Below are positions 1 to 8,169 of a stretch of DNA of 39,126 nucleotides, piece after piece. The notes beneath the pieces were generated by a model, which was given only the letters and a program-made list of their open reading frames with translations, was not told the DNA's origin and did no database searches. Within the stretch, counting starts at the first letter, position 1. Each line of letters begins with the position of its first letter. This DNA is from Pseudomonadota bacterium. Lineage in GTDB: Bacteria; Myxococcota_A; UBA796; SXON01. The position numbers were made by a program, and so were the translations under genes. The stretch covers positions 1 through 39,126 of the forward strand of contig JAUXTN010000110.1 in the NCBI GenBank assembly GCA_030684355.1, given 5' to 3'.

Positions 1-684
1 GACGCCCCCGCCGAGGACCGCCCCACGATCGAGGCCGCCCTGCCCGAGGCCGAGGCCGCCCACCGCGCCACGGACGACGCCTGGACCGCCGCGCGCGCCG
101 CACTCCTGCAAGACGACGACCGCCGCCACCGCGCCGCCGCGCTCCTCCCCGCCATCGAGGCCCAGCGCGCCATCACCGACCGCTGGAAGGTGGTCAACAA
201 GCTGATCGGCTCCGCGAGCGGCAACGTGTTCCGCCAGTTCGCGCAGTCCCTCACGCTCAACCTCCTGCTCGTCGAGGCCAACGCGCAGCTCGCGTCTCTC
301 AACCCGCGCTACCAGCTCCAGCGCGTGCCGAACGTCGAGATGGAGCTCCAGGTCGTCGACCTCCACATGGCCGAGCAGGTGCGCCCGCTCACGAGCCTCT
401 CCGGCGGCGAGACCTTCCTCGTCTCCCTCTCGCTCGCCCTCGGCCTCGCCGCGCTCGCCGCCACGCGCACCCGCGTCGAGTCGATCTTCATCGACGAGGG
501 CTTCGGCACCCTCGACGCCGACACGCTCGACGTCGCGCTCTCCACGCTCGAGGGCCTGCGCGCGGAGGGCCGCACCGTGGGCGTGATCTCGCACGTCGGG
601 GGCCTGGCGGAGCGGCTCGGGACGTGGGTGTCGGTCCGGAAGGTGGGGCCGGGCCGGAGTCGCGTGGAGATCGTCACCGGCTGA
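1..684 (+). CDS. sbcC: Exonuclease subunit SbcC, C-terminal part (5' end outside window)
   Basis: The frame is open from base 1 to the TGA at 682-684, giving the last 227 residues of an SMC/Rad50-type ATPase. The first ~60 residues are Ala/Glu/Arg-rich coiled coil (end of the returning arm). They are followed by the C-terminal ATPase lobe with the ABC signature LSGGE (near base 400), the Walker B/D-loop stretch FIDEGFGTLD (near 490) and a terminal switch region VISHVGGLAERL. In the family, SbcC pairs with the nuclease SbcD to open DNA hairpins and process blocked double-strand ends in the cytoplasm. The order signature, Walker B, H-loop His (VISH) is intact, so this lobe should be functional. 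The internal ATG at 190 is not a start; homology continues upstream of it. sbcD would be expected upstream, outside the window. Confidence 0.93.
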   Translation, partial: DAPAEDRPTIEAALPEAEAAHRATDDAWTAARAALLQDDDRRHRAAALLPAIEAQRAITDRWKVVNKLIGSASGNVFRQFAQSLTLNLLLVEANAQLASLNPRYQLQRVPNVEMELQVVDLHMAEQVRPLTSLSGGETFLVSLSLALGLAALAATRTRVESIFIDEGFGTLDADTLDVALSTLEGLRAEGRTVGVISHVGGLAERLGTWVSVRKVGPGRSRVEIVTG

Positions 685-687
685 CGC

Positions 688-702
688 GCCCGTCCGGCGG
701 GC
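688..702. terminator. Possible bidirectional terminator hairpin
   Basis: GCCCG and CGGGC arms (5 bp) with a 5-nt loop lie in the 33-bp gap between two converging genes, sbcC (ends 684) and the NHL lipoprotein (ends 718). There is no U-tract, and the short stem makes this only a plausible terminator. Confidence 0.4.
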
Positions 703-717
703 CCCGATCGCGGCACC

Positions 718-1821
718 CTACTCCCCCGTCGCCCCGACCCCGCGCACCACCCGCACCGCGCCGTTCTTCATGTCGGCGACGTAGAGGTCGCCGTCGCGCT
801 CCAGGACGTGCGCCGGGAAGGCGAATGTGGCGTCGAGCGCGGGGCCGTCGTCGCCGGTGAAGCCCTCCACGCCGGTGCCCGCGACGGTGTCGATGACGCC
901 GTCCACCACGCGCCGGACCACGTTGTTGCCGCTGTCCGCGATGAAGACGGCGCCGTCGCTGCCGACGTTCACGCCGTAGGGGTACATCAGCTGCGCGGCG
1001 GCCGCGGGCCCGCCGTCCCCGGCGTAGCCCCGCGCGCCGGTGCCCGCGAGGGTCGTGACCGCGCCCGTGGCGATGTCCACCGCGCGGATGGCGTGGTTGT
1101 TGGCGTCGGCCACGTAGAGCACGCCGTCGTCGACCGCGATGCGCTGGGGCCCCGAGAAGCGGGCGTCGGCCGCCGCGCCGTCCACGAACCCCGCGTCGTG
1201 CGCACCCGCGAGCGTGCGGATGAGGCCGTCCTCGACGACCCGGATCACGTTGTTCTGGGTGTCCGCGACGTAGAGCCGCCCCGCGTCGTCCACCGTCATC
1301 CCCGACGACTCCGAGATCCGCGCGGCCGTGGCGTCCCCGCCGTCGCCCTCGTACCCGACCTCTCCCGAGCCGGCGCACGGCGTCACGGCGCCGTTCGGGG
1401 CGACGTGGAGCACGCGGGCCTCGTGAAGGGGCAGGATGTAGAGCGCACCGTCGGGGCCGAACGCGGCGTCGATGGGGTTCTCCAGGGCGGTCTCGAGGGC
1501 GTCCGCGCCCGGGGTCGACCACGCGTGCTCGCCGGTGCCCACAAGCGTCACGAGCGTGCCGTCGGCCTCCACGGCGCGGACGCGCATGTTGTTGAAGTCG
1601 ACTACCACGAGCCGCCCGTCGGGATGCGTGCGCACCGCCGACGGGAAGTAGAGCCAGCTATCGAGGGCATCGAGGCCGTCGCCATTGTAGCCGAGCACGC
1701 CCGTGCCGACGGCCCGACACACGGTTCCGGGGGTGTCCGGGCACCCCTCGTCCGCCGGCTCGGGGCCCGTGCATGCGGCGAGCAGCACGGAACCCAGGGC
1801 AATCCTACCGATACACGACAC
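718..1821 (-). CDS. NHL-repeat beta-propeller lipoprotein (third of three tandem copies)
   Basis: 367-residue predicted lipoprotein. A GTG start at 1821 gives a leader with one Arg and a lipobox ending LLAAC (Cys17). The mature part is six NHL-type blades. Each begins with an AGTG-x-G-Y-x-GDGG-like turn and ends with a YVAD-x-x-N-x-x-(I/V)R strand, together forming a six-bladed propeller. The role is unknown; NHL propellers bind proteins, ligands or glycans and some cleave glycosidic/peptide bonds, but no catalytic set is visible here. It overlaps the upstream paralogue by 17 bp, so the two are probably translated together. It is the most diverged of the three copies and lacks the terminal VVYR shared by the other two. 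The Cys +2 residue is Thr, with no Asp retention signal, which suggests (inference) outer-membrane or surface location. Confidence 0.85.
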   Translation of the reverse strand: MSCIGRIALGSVLLAACTGPEPADEGCPDTPGTVCRAVGTGVLGYNGDGLDALDSWLYFPSAVRTHPDGRLVVVDFNNMRVRAVEADGTLVTLVGTGEHAWSTPGADALETALENPIDAAFGPDGALYILPLHEARVLHVAPNGAVTPCAGSGEVGYEGDGGDATAARISESSGMTVDDAGRLYVADTQNNVIRVVEDGLIRTLAGAHDAGFVDGAAADARFSGPQRIAVDDGVLYVADANNHAIRAVDIATGAVTTLAGTGARGYAGDGGPAAAAQLMYPYGVNVGSDGAVFIADSGNNVVRRVVDGVIDTVAGTGVEGFTGDDGPALDATFAFPAHVLERDGDLYVADMKNGAVRVVRGVGATGE

Positions 1822-2923
1822 GCACGACCTGGTTGTAGGTGTCGGCGATGTAGACGTTCGCGTCCGCGTCGAGCGCCACCCCGTACGGCTGGTTCAGCAA
1901 CGCGTCCGCGGGGGCGCCGGCATCGCCTTCGTAGCCCATCTGCCCGCACACGCCGGCGAACGTCGAGACGACGCCGTCGGGATCGATGCGGCGCACGCAC
2001 GAGTTCGACGTGTCCGCCACGTACAGCTCGCCGTCGGGCCCGAACGCGAGGTCCGTCGGGCCGTAGAACGAGGCGTCGGCCGCCTGGCCGCCGTCTCCCG
2101 CGTAGGCCGCGGTGCCGTTGCCCGCGTAGGCGTTCATCGTGCCCGCGGCGAGGTCGACGTAGCGGATGCGGTGGTTGCCGGTGTCCGCGAAGTAGAGCCG
2201 CGTGCCATCGGGCGAGAGCGCCATGCGGTTGGCGGGCGCGGCGGCCTGCCCGACCGACGCGTGCACCTCGGCCTCGGTCGCCGGCCCGCCGTCCCCGGCG
2301 TACCCGGGGGTCCCGTTGCCCGCGATCGTGTCGATCACGTTGTCCGCGTCGATGCAGCGGATGCGCTGGTTGGCCTGGTCCGCGATGTAGATCTGGTCCC
2401 GCGCGTCGAGCACCACGCTCGACGGGAGGTCGAGCTTCGCGACGGTGGGATCGCCACCGTCTCCCGCGAAGCTGCGCGAGCCGTCCCCCGCGATGAACTC
2501 CAGCATGCCCGTCGTGAGGTCGACGCGCATGATGCGGCTGTTGTGCCACGCGGCGATGACCATCCGGCCCTGGCTGTCGAACGCGATGTTGGCCGGGTGG
2601 TTGAACCGGGCCTCCACCGCGGGGCCCACGGGGCCGTCCCCGAGCTCGCCGGTCCCGCTGATCGTGGTGACCACGCCCTCGGGCGTGACCTGTCGGATGC
2701 GGTGGTTGTTCCAGTCGATCACGTAGGCGTTGGCGTCGGGGCCCCACGTGAGGTCGATCGGCCAGTAGAGGTTCGTCTCGGTGGCCTGGGTCCCCTCGCC
2801 ACCGAGGCCGGCGATGCCGGTGCCGGCCCACGTGCAGATGGTGCCGGAGGCGGGATCGCACGAGGCGGCGGCGGTGTCGTCGGGGGAGCCGGTGCAGGCC
2901 AGGAGCATGAGAGAAAGCAACAT
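1805..2923 (-). CDS. NHL-repeat beta-propeller lipoprotein (second of three tandem copies)
   Basis: 372-residue predicted lipoprotein with six NHL blades (AGNG-x-x-GYAGDGG turns and YVAD-x-x-N-x-x-IR strands) followed by a VVYR end. The start is unusually well fixed. An in-frame TAG lies 12 bp upstream of the ATG at 2923 (it is the stop codon of the upstream paralogue), so the leader can only be MLLSLMLLAC: nine residues before the lipid-bearing Cys and no basic residue. An Asp-Asp-Thr-Ala linker follows the Cys. It lies 9 bp downstream of the first copy and overlaps the third copy by 17 bp, so the three are almost certainly one transcript. The function is not known. As an extracytoplasmic propeller it may be a binding scaffold; no enzymatic motif is recognised. 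Confidence 0.88.
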   Translation of the reverse strand: MLLSLMLLACTGSPDDTAAASCDPASGTICTWAGTGIAGLGGEGTQATETNLYWPIDLTWGPDANAYVIDWNNHRIRQVTPEGVVTTISGTGELGDGPVGPAVEARFNHPANIAFDSQGRMVIAAWHNSRIMRVDLTTGMLEFIAGDGSRSFAGDGGDPTVAKLDLPSSVVLDARDQIYIADQANQRIRCIDADNVIDTIAGNGTPGYAGDGGPATEAEVHASVGQAAAPANRMALSPDGTRLYFADTGNHRIRYVDLAAGTMNAYAGNGTAAYAGDGGQAADASFYGPTDLAFGPDGELYVADTSNSCVRRIDPDGVVSTFAGVCGQMGYEGDAGAPADALLNQPYGVALDADANVYIADTYNQVVRVVYR

Positions 2924-2932
2924 TTCAGCCCC

Positions 2933-4078
2933 CTAGCGATAGACGACGCGGATGCGGTGGTTGTAGGTGTCGGTGACGTAGACGTTGCCGTCGTTGCCGA
3001 ACTCGATGCCGAACGGGCGATCGAGCTGGGCCTCGGTGGCCGGGGCGCCGTCGCCGGCGAAACCCTTCACGTTGGTGCCGATCTCGGTGCCGATCGTGCC
3101 CGCGGCGAGGTCGATGCGGCGGACGGCGTGGTTGTCGGTGTCCGCCACCCACAAGGACCCGTCGGTGTCGAACTCGAGGTCCCGGGGGAAGTTCAGCATG
3201 GCGTCGACCGCCGCGCCGCCGTCGCCGCCGAAGCCGGGGGTCCCGTTGCCGGCGACGGTGTCGATGGTCCCCGCCTCGAGGTCGATGACGCGGATGCGGT
3301 GGTTCTCCGTGTCCGCGACGTAGAGCTTGCCGTCGGGCCCCAGCGCGATGGCGCCGCCGGGCTCGGGCTGGGCGCCGGTCGGGAAGGAGAGGTTGGCCTC
3401 CAACGCCGCGGCGCCGTCGCCCGCGTAGCCCTTCGTCCCGTTGCCCGCGATCGTGGCGATCGTGAACTCGGGCGTCAGGACGCGCACACGTTGGTTCTTC
3501 ATGTCGATGATGTAGAGGTTGCCCTCGGCGTCCACGTCGACCGCCTTGGGCATCGCGAAGCGAGCGTCCACGGCGGGGGCGTAGTCTTCGCCCACGAAGC
3601 CGGGGGTGAGCCCGCAGTGCACGTGCACGTTGCCGGTCGCGGGGTCCCACGTGCGGATCTTGTGGGTGTGCCACGAGGCGCTCACCAACGTGCCATCCGG
3701 CAGGTAGATGACATCCGTCGGGTGGTTCAGGCTGACCGTGGTGCCGGGCGCGCCGGGCATCGTCAGGTCGGACAAGTCGGCCGGGCCGTCCCCCACGAAG
3801 TCGTTCCCCATGATCGTGGTGATCGTGCCGTCGTCTTCCACGAGACGCAGCTTGTGGTTGTTCCAGTCGATGATGATGGGGTCCCCATACGGGGAGAACT
3901 CGACGTCCATCGGCCAGTAGAACATCGACGCGAGCAGGTCGTTGTCGCCGCCGTCGAAGCCGGCGTCTCCCGTGCCTGCCCAGGTGCAGATGTTGCCGAC
4001 GGTGTCGTCACACGCGGCGGCCGCGGTGTCGTCGGGGGTGGGCCCGGTACAGGCCGCGAAGAGGAGCATCAAGACCAT
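2933..4078 (-). CDS. NHL-repeat beta-propeller lipoprotein (first of three tandem copies)
   Basis: The ATG at 4078 is chosen because it gives a short leader ending LLFAAC (Cys10) behind an AGAGG Shine-Dalgarno match. The frame stays open upstream to 4282 but crosses the end of the previous gene. An alternative ATG at 4138 would place two copies of TSLPSE, encoded by an 18-bp tandem repeat, ahead of the leader. The mature protein is six NHL blades with a Thr-Pro-Asp-Asp-Thr linker after the Cys and the C-terminal YNHRIRVVYR that is nearly repeated in the next paralogue. The equal repeat number and matching ends point to tandem duplication, most recent between the first two copies. Probably surface-exposed, function unknown. 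Confidence 0.87.
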   Translation of the reverse strand: MVLMLLFAACTGPTPDDTAAAACDDTVGNICTWAGTGDAGFDGGDNDLLASMFYWPMDVEFSPYGDPIIIDWNNHKLRLVEDDGTITTIMGNDFVGDGPADLSDLTMPGAPGTTVSLNHPTDVIYLPDGTLVSASWHTHKIRTWDPATGNVHVHCGLTPGFVGEDYAPAVDARFAMPKAVDVDAEGNLYIIDMKNQRVRVLTPEFTIATIAGNGTKGYAGDGAAALEANLSFPTGAQPEPGGAIALGPDGKLYVADTENHRIRVIDLEAGTIDTVAGNGTPGFGGDGGAAVDAMLNFPRDLEFDTDGSLWVADTDNHAVRRIDLAAGTIGTEIGTNVKGFAGDGAPATEAQLDRPFGIEFGNDGNVYVTDTYNHRIRVVYR

Positions 4079-4087
4079 CGGGGACCT

Positions 4088-4123
4088 CTCGGAGGGCAGG
4101 GACGTCTCAGAGGGCAGGGACGT
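4088..4123. repeat. 18-bp tandem duplication at an intergenic junction
   Basis: Two adjacent 18-bp units (4088-4105 and 4106-4123) differ at one position. On the minus strand the duplication covers the last codons and stop of the WGS-propeller gene (ends 4107) and the leader region of the first NHL gene, so the DVPAL-encoding end of the upstream gene is copied into the spacer. This may be a recent slippage event that set the 28-bp gene spacing. Confidence 0.8.
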
Positions 4124-5117
4124 CGGCGTTGCCACCATACGCCACGACACCCTTGTCCAGCGGGAAAGAAGAGAGCTTGCCACCGACGGTCCAGATGCCA
4201 CCGTCAGGGTCGCCCCACACCCCATGCAAGTCGTGCGCCGTGACGGGACCGCGCGGATCGGGAGCCCAACCGTCGTCACCACGCACGTACACGGCGCCCT
4301 GGGTGCCGACCGCGACCGGGGCCGGCCCGCTCGCGTTCACCCCGTTGAGCTGCGGGGCGAGGTCGGGGGTCTCGTCGGTCCACGCGCCGCCCGAGCTGGT
4401 GAGGATCGTGCCGGTTCCGAAGCCGCCGACGGCCCAGACCGCGACATCCGTGCCATGGACCGTGAACAGGTTGCGCGTCGTCCCCGTGACGACCGGGCTC
4501 CACGCCGTGCCGTCCCAATGCAGGCCCGTGCCGCCGGTGCCGACCGCCCACACATCCGTCGCGGAGCGGCCCCACACCTTGTAGATCGCGAGGGCCGCCG
4601 CCGCGTCGGCCGGGAGGTCCGCGCGGGTCCATGCCGCGCCGTCCCAATGCCACACCTGGCTCGCGTCCGACGACGCGCCGATGTCCCCGCCGACCGCCCA
4701 CACGTCGTCGTCCGCGGCCCCCCACACGCCGAACACGGTGATGACGGGGTCGAGCACGTGCTCCACCGCCGTGCCCGACGCGCGGCTGTACTGGAGCACC
4801 CGCCCGTCGGCGCCGCCCATCCACACGGCGTCTCCGCCGGCGCTGGTGACCCACCAGAGGTCCCCGCTGGTCCCGGTGTCCGCGCTCGTCCACGCCGCGC
4901 CGTCGTAGTGCAGGACCGCGGGGCCGGACCCGGCGTCCGCGCCCACGACCCAGACGTCCTCCGCCGAGCTGCCCCACACGCTCAGGAAGGCGGCGGGCTG
5001 GTCCTCCGCCACGATCGTCCAGGCGGCGGCGGGGCCGGTCTCCCCGGTGTCGTCCGCCCCCTTGTCCACGCAGGCGGCAGCGAGGAAGCACGGGACGAGG
5101 AGGAAGCAAGCACGCAT
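4107..5117 (-). CDS. WGS/DVWAVG-repeat beta-propeller lipoprotein
   Basis: 336-residue predicted lipoprotein. The ATG at 5117 is chosen over upstream in-frame codons because a GGAG ribosome site precedes it and the leader then reads as a normal lipoprotein signal (Arg near the N-terminus, hydrophobic core, LAAAC with Cys16). The mature part repeats a motif of the form VWGSSAEDVWVVG / VWGAADDDVWAVGG / VWGRSATDVWAVG / VWGDPDGGIWTVGG at about 45-50-residue spacing, each followed by a W-x-x-DGAAW-type strand. This is a Trp-rich propeller common in myxobacterial exported proteins. The linker after the Cys is Asp-Thr-Gly-rich. It sits between bpt (40 bp upstream) and three NHL propellers (28 bp downstream) on one strand, so four propeller lipoproteins are probably made together. 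No catalytic motif is recognised. Confidence 0.85.
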   Translation of the reverse strand: MRACFLLVPCFLAAACVDKGADDTGETGPAAAWTIVAEDQPAAFLSVWGSSAEDVWVVGADAGSGPAVLHYDGAAWTSADTGTSGDLWWVTSAGGDAVWMGGADGRVLQYSRASGTAVEHVLDPVITVFGVWGAADDDVWAVGGDIGASSDASQVWHWDGAAWTRADLPADAAAALAIYKVWGRSATDVWAVGTGGTGLHWDGTAWSPVVTGTTRNLFTVHGTDVAVWAVGGFGTGTILTSSGGAWTDETPDLAPQLNGVNASGPAPVAVGTQGAVYVRGDDGWAPDPRGPVTAHDLHGVWGDPDGGIWTVGGKLSSFPLDKGVVAYGGNADVPAL

Positions 5118-5157
5118 GACGACTCCGCGACGCCCGCCGCGGTCCGACGGGGTGTCG

Positions 5158-5901
5158 CTACGGTTCCGACGGCTCCAGGGCCGGCCGCGGCGCGGCGACC
5201 CATGTCCCCCGTACGAACCGCTCATGCGGGTGGTAGCCCGACTTGTATCGGAGCGCGGCGCAGTCCTCCACCCAGAGGCCGAGGTAATACCACTGCATCC
5301 CCTGCGCCCGGCAGAGCTCGATCTCGCGCAGCACCGAGTAGACGCCGAGGGAGCGGTCCGCGTGCGCGGGATCGAAGTAGTGGTAGGCGCTGTTCGCCGA
5401 CCGCCGCCCCAGGTCCAGCAGGCTCACGGCGATGAGCCGCCCGTCGAGCAGGTAGCGCACCTCCGTGGTGGGGGCGCAGGACTCGACGAGCCACTCCTGG
5501 TAGCCGATGGGGTCCTTGCGGGAGTGCTCGGTGAGGAGGCCCCGCGCGCGCCGGTGCCGGTTCCAGAGCGCCACGCGGCGTCGCGACAGGGTGGGCGGAC
5601 CCAGCTCCACCGCCAGGTCCTCGTTGCGACGGACGATCCGGCGCTGCGACCGCGACGGCATGAACGCCGCGATGTCGATCCGGACGGGCTCGCACGCCGT
5701 GCAGAACGGGCACTCCGTGCGGAAGACGGTGCCGCCCACGCGCTGATCGCCCTCCTCGAGGAGCAGATCGAGCTGGTCCGGGGTGAGCGGCGCGCTCGGG
5801 ACCCGGGCGGGACAGCGCGCTACCTGGCCGGGCCGGTAGATGCAGTCCTCGAACCGGTCCTGGACGATGCGCGTCTCGGGGCGCTCGCGGGTGTCCGACA
5901 T
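5158..5901 (-). CDS. bpt: Bacterial leucyl/arginyl-tRNA-protein transferase (N-end rule)
   Basis: 247 residues, the usual length for Bpt (homologous to the C-terminal domain of eukaryotic ATE1). It transfers an aminoacyl group from tRNA to N-terminal Asp/Glu of proteins, marking them for ClpAP-type degradation in the cytoplasm. Visible family features are the N-terminal C-IYRPGQVAR stretch (Cys20), the CPFCTAC-x-PVRI cluster (Cys64, Cys67, Cys70), QRRIVRRN, YQEWLVES and the GNAT-like YHYFDPAHADRSLGVYSVLREI followed by YYLGLWV and YKSGYHP. Family-typical cysteines are present, so it looks active. The ATG at 5901 gives the usual N-terminus; an ATG at 5910 is possible. First gene of a leftward run, though its substrates are cytoplasmic and unrelated to the lipoproteins downstream. 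Confidence 0.9.
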   Translation of the reverse strand: MSDTRERPETRIVQDRFEDCIYRPGQVARCPARVPSAPLTPDQLDLLLEEGDQRVGGTVFRTECPFCTACEPVRIDIAAFMPSRSQRRIVRRNEDLAVELGPPTLSRRRVALWNRHRRARGLLTEHSRKDPIGYQEWLVESCAPTTEVRYLLDGRLIAVSLLDLGRRSANSAYHYFDPAHADRSLGVYSVLREIELCRAQGMQWYYLGLWVEDCAALRYKSGYHPHERFVRGTWVAAPRPALEPSEP

Positions 5902-5955
5902 CGCCCACATCGTAGCGGATGCCCGGTCTGCTCGCATCCTCCGGGCGCTTCGGCG

Positions 5956-5976
5956 GACGCGGAACCAGCCCGCGTC
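5956..5976 (-). terminator. Hairpin downstream of the VWA lipoprotein gene
   Basis: Perfect 7-bp arms GACGCGG/CCGCGTC with a 7-nt loop begin 11 bp after the VWA gene stop. No U-run follows. It separates this gene from bpt, which lies 55 bp further on. Confidence 0.5.
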
Positions 5977-5986
5977 GAGCGGCGGT

Positions 5987-7033
5987 TCAGGGCGCGGCGG
6001 TGTCCTCGGCGGTCGTCAGCTCCTCGACCTGGCCCGCGATCTCGTAGTGGACCTCGAGCAGGGCGCCGCGCGGCGGGACGGCGGTGCCGTGGAACTCGAT
6101 CTGCGCGTACTCGGCGATGTAGGTCCAGCCGTTGAGCTCGTCCTTGGCGACCACGGTGGGCTCGGCGCCCTCCTCCAGCCGCATCTCGACCTCGATGGTG
6201 TCCTCGATGGCGGACTTCGAGAGCTGGAAGACGGTCAGGATGCCGGACGCCACCTGGCCGAGCGAGTCCATGATGGAGGAGTAGTCGGTCTGGCAGATGT
6301 CGGCCTTGACCCCGCCCAGGAGCTCGATCGCGGTGAAGTAGCGGCGCCCGGGGACGGTCGCCTCGCAGTTGTCGACGATGTCCGGCCCGACGATGCCCGA
6401 CACGACGACGGGATCGCCGTCCTTCAGGTCCACGATCTGGCGCACGATGTCGGTGACCGGCGTGAGCTCCCCGGCGCGGACGTAGCAGTCCTCGCCCGTC
6501 GAGGCCGCGCCGAGCGCGCCGTTGTCCGAGCAGTCGTTCTCGTCCGACAGGACGACGATGGACAGCATCGCGCCCTCGCGCAGGAAGCCCTCGTTCACGG
6601 TGTAGGCCAGCGGCGAGGAGAGCGCGGCCAACGCGGCCTGGAGCCCCTTCTCCTGGTCCGACCCGGTGTTCCCCTGCTGGACGCGCGCGCGGAAGGCGCT
6701 CGCGTAGTCCCACTCCCGGCCGCTGCTGTCGAGTCGCGTGAGAACCGGCGGGCTGCCGAGCAGGACGCCAGCGGTCAGGTTCTCCCGGTCGACGTCCGTG
6801 GTGATGACGCCGAGGTGGAAGTCCATCTCAGTGTCTTCCAGGTTGACCGTGAAGTCCTCCGCCCCGAGCGCCACCGCGGCCTGCTCGTTGATCATCGACA
6901 CCGAGTTGTCGATGACCCAGAGGATGTCGACCTGGTTCGACGGCGCCTGCTGGAACTCGTCCGTGGTGGAAGCGCGGCTGAATTCCTGCTCGTTGCAGGC
7001 GACCAGGAGGATCAGGGGAAGGAAGGCACGCAC
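5987..7033 (-). CDS. VWA-domain lipoprotein
   Basis: 348 residues from the GTG at 7033, chosen for a GAGG ribosome site 5 bp ahead and a compact leader MRAFLPLILLVAC (Cys13). Earlier in-frame starts would add a long polar extension. The mature protein opens with VDILWVIDNSVSM, a metal-ion-dependent adhesion site (D-x-S-x-S at about residues 42-46) of a von Willebrand factor A domain. A VLSDENDCSD stretch and several Cys, probably disulfides, follow, as usual in myxobacterial exported VWA proteins. The C-terminal ~80 residues form a beta-rich domain ending in an Asp-Thr-Ala tail. The expected role is metal-dependent protein binding or adhesion at the envelope; the ligand is unknown. A weak promoter-like pair TTGCGT-N18-TACCCT lies upstream. 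Confidence 0.82.
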   Translation of the reverse strand: MRAFLPLILLVACNEQEFSRASTTDEFQQAPSNQVDILWVIDNSVSMINEQAAVALGAEDFTVNLEDTEMDFHLGVITTDVDRENLTAGVLLGSPPVLTRLDSSGREWDYASAFRARVQQGNTGSDQEKGLQAALAALSSPLAYTVNEGFLREGAMLSIVVLSDENDCSDNGALGAASTGEDCYVRAGELTPVTDIVRQIVDLKDGDPVVVSGIVGPDIVDNCEATVPGRRYFTAIELLGGVKADICQTDYSSIMDSLGQVASGILTVFQLSKSAIEDTIEVEMRLEEGAEPTVVAKDELNGWTYIAEYAQIEFHGTAVPPRGALLEVHYEIAGQVEELTTAEDTAAP

Positions 7034-7118
7034 GCACACCTCGACAAATGCAGGGTAGCGAATCTTCCTCCCCGTACGCAACGACTGAGGCCAATCACCC
7101 GGCCGTTCACCGGAGGGT

Positions 7119-8051
7119 TCACGGGAGGAGGTACGCCTCTGAGATGCACAGATCGTTGAATTCGGATCCCTTTTTCACGGTGGTGAACGTGATGCGCACC
7201 TTGCTCGTGGCGTGGGGCGGGAAGGAGATCGTCTGCTCGCTGACGCTGTCCTTCACGGCCACGGTCTCGGTGGTGCCGTCCGAGAAGGTGAGGAGCGCGG
7301 CGGTCGCCCGGTTGCTCTTCATGAAGTACGGGAACGAATAGGCGTTTCCGTTGCGGAGGACGAGCCGGGCGACGCTCTGGCTGCTGCCGAGGTCCATCTC
7401 GAACCACTCGCTCGTGCCGTCGCCGGTCGTGTTGCCCTCGCACCACATCGAGTCGAGGATGCCGTCCGCGGTGTTGAGGGGCTCGTAGTTCCCGTCGCCG
7501 TCGGCCGGGAACGTGGAGGAGGTCTTGTAGCTCTTCACCGCGACGTGGGGCGCGGGGACCGCGTCGTGGAACACGACCTCGGAGAGGCCCGTGTCGTTGA
7601 AGGTGTTGCCCGTGTAGACGCCCTTGACCTTCATCTTGATCGACGTGGTCTTCTTCGGCGAGGCGAAGGTGATCGTCTGCGGCTTGAACTCGTCGGTGAG
7701 GGTGACCTCCTGGGTCGTCCCGTCCGAGAACTCGACCACGAGCAGCTTCGGCCGGTTGTACCGGTTCCAGTACTCGAGCGTGTACCAGACGCCGGCCCAC
7801 ACGGTGAAGCCGGTGATCGTCTTCTCGCCGCCGAAGTCGGCCATGATCCAGGACCCGAGGCCGCTGCCCTCGTCGCCCTCGACCCAGGGAGACGACTGGC
7901 GGGCATCCGCGACGTTGGCGATGTCGTAGCTGACGCCTTCCGACCCCGGCGCCGACGAGGAGGCGGTCCAGGAAGCGGGCTTCACGACCCCGGCGTGGGC
8001 CGTCGCGATCATGCCAGCGGAGAGAAGGGGAGCGACCAGGCCAAAAAGCAT
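7119..8051 (-). CDS. Secreted protein with two discoidin-like (F5/8 type C) domains
   Basis: 310 residues with a signal peptide ending THAHA-type (cleavage near residue 20, before GVVKPASW). Two similar halves follow. Each contains an N-terminal region with YDIANVADARQSSPWVEG or LNTADGILDSMWCEG, then IMADFGG or FEMDLGSS, then a strand pair ending in FSDGTTQEVTL or FSDGTTETVAV, and a closing strand ending GLSEVVF or CISEAYLL. This is the pattern of NADase-type/F5/8C carbohydrate-binding domains (galactose-binding fold). Probable role is glycan binding in the periplasm or outside the cell; no catalytic domain is attached. It has its own sigma70-like promoter at 8090-8118. Confidence 0.78.
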   Translation of the reverse strand: MLFGLVAPLLSAGMIATAHAGVVKPASWTASSSAPGSEGVSYDIANVADARQSSPWVEGDEGSGLGSWIMADFGGEKTITGFTVWAGVWYTLEYWNRYNRPKLLVVEFSDGTTQEVTLTDEFKPQTITFASPKKTTSIKMKVKGVYTGNTFNDTGLSEVVFHDAVPAPHVAVKSYKTSSTFPADGDGNYEPLNTADGILDSMWCEGNTTGDGTSEWFEMDLGSSQSVARLVLRNGNAYSFPYFMKSNRATAALLTFSDGTTETVAVKDSVSEQTISFPPHATSKVRITFTTVKKGSEFNDLCISEAYLLP

Positions 8052-8089
8052 GCGAATGAACCCCGGAGGAGGAGAGACGGAGGACGCGG

Positions 8090-8118
8090 ATGATGGTAGG
8101 GACGGGCGCCCCTGTCAA
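8090..8118 (-). promoter_or_regulatory. Sigma70-like promoter of the discoidin-type gene
   Basis: On the minus strand, TTGACA (8113-8118) is followed by a 17-bp spacer and CATCAT (8090-8095). The predicted start of transcription is near 8083, leaving a leader of about 30 nt before the ATG at 8051. The -35 is a perfect consensus and the -10 matches at 4 of 6 positions. Confidence 0.5.
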
Positions 8119-8169
8119 TCCGAAACTCGGCCGCACGCCTTCCGACACCCGTTCCCGGTGGATTCATCC

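Noticed and set aside
808..4243. Long open frames opposite the NHL genes
   Set aside because: They are Arg/Ala/Val-rich, lack ribosome sites and show no family motifs. In this GC-rich DNA, antisense frames stay open by composition alone; the minus-strand propellers are clearly coding.
5158..5901. Functional link of bpt to the lipoproteins downstream
   Set aside because: They share a strand, but the enzyme acts on cytoplasmic proteins; proximity alone does not support a joint pathway.
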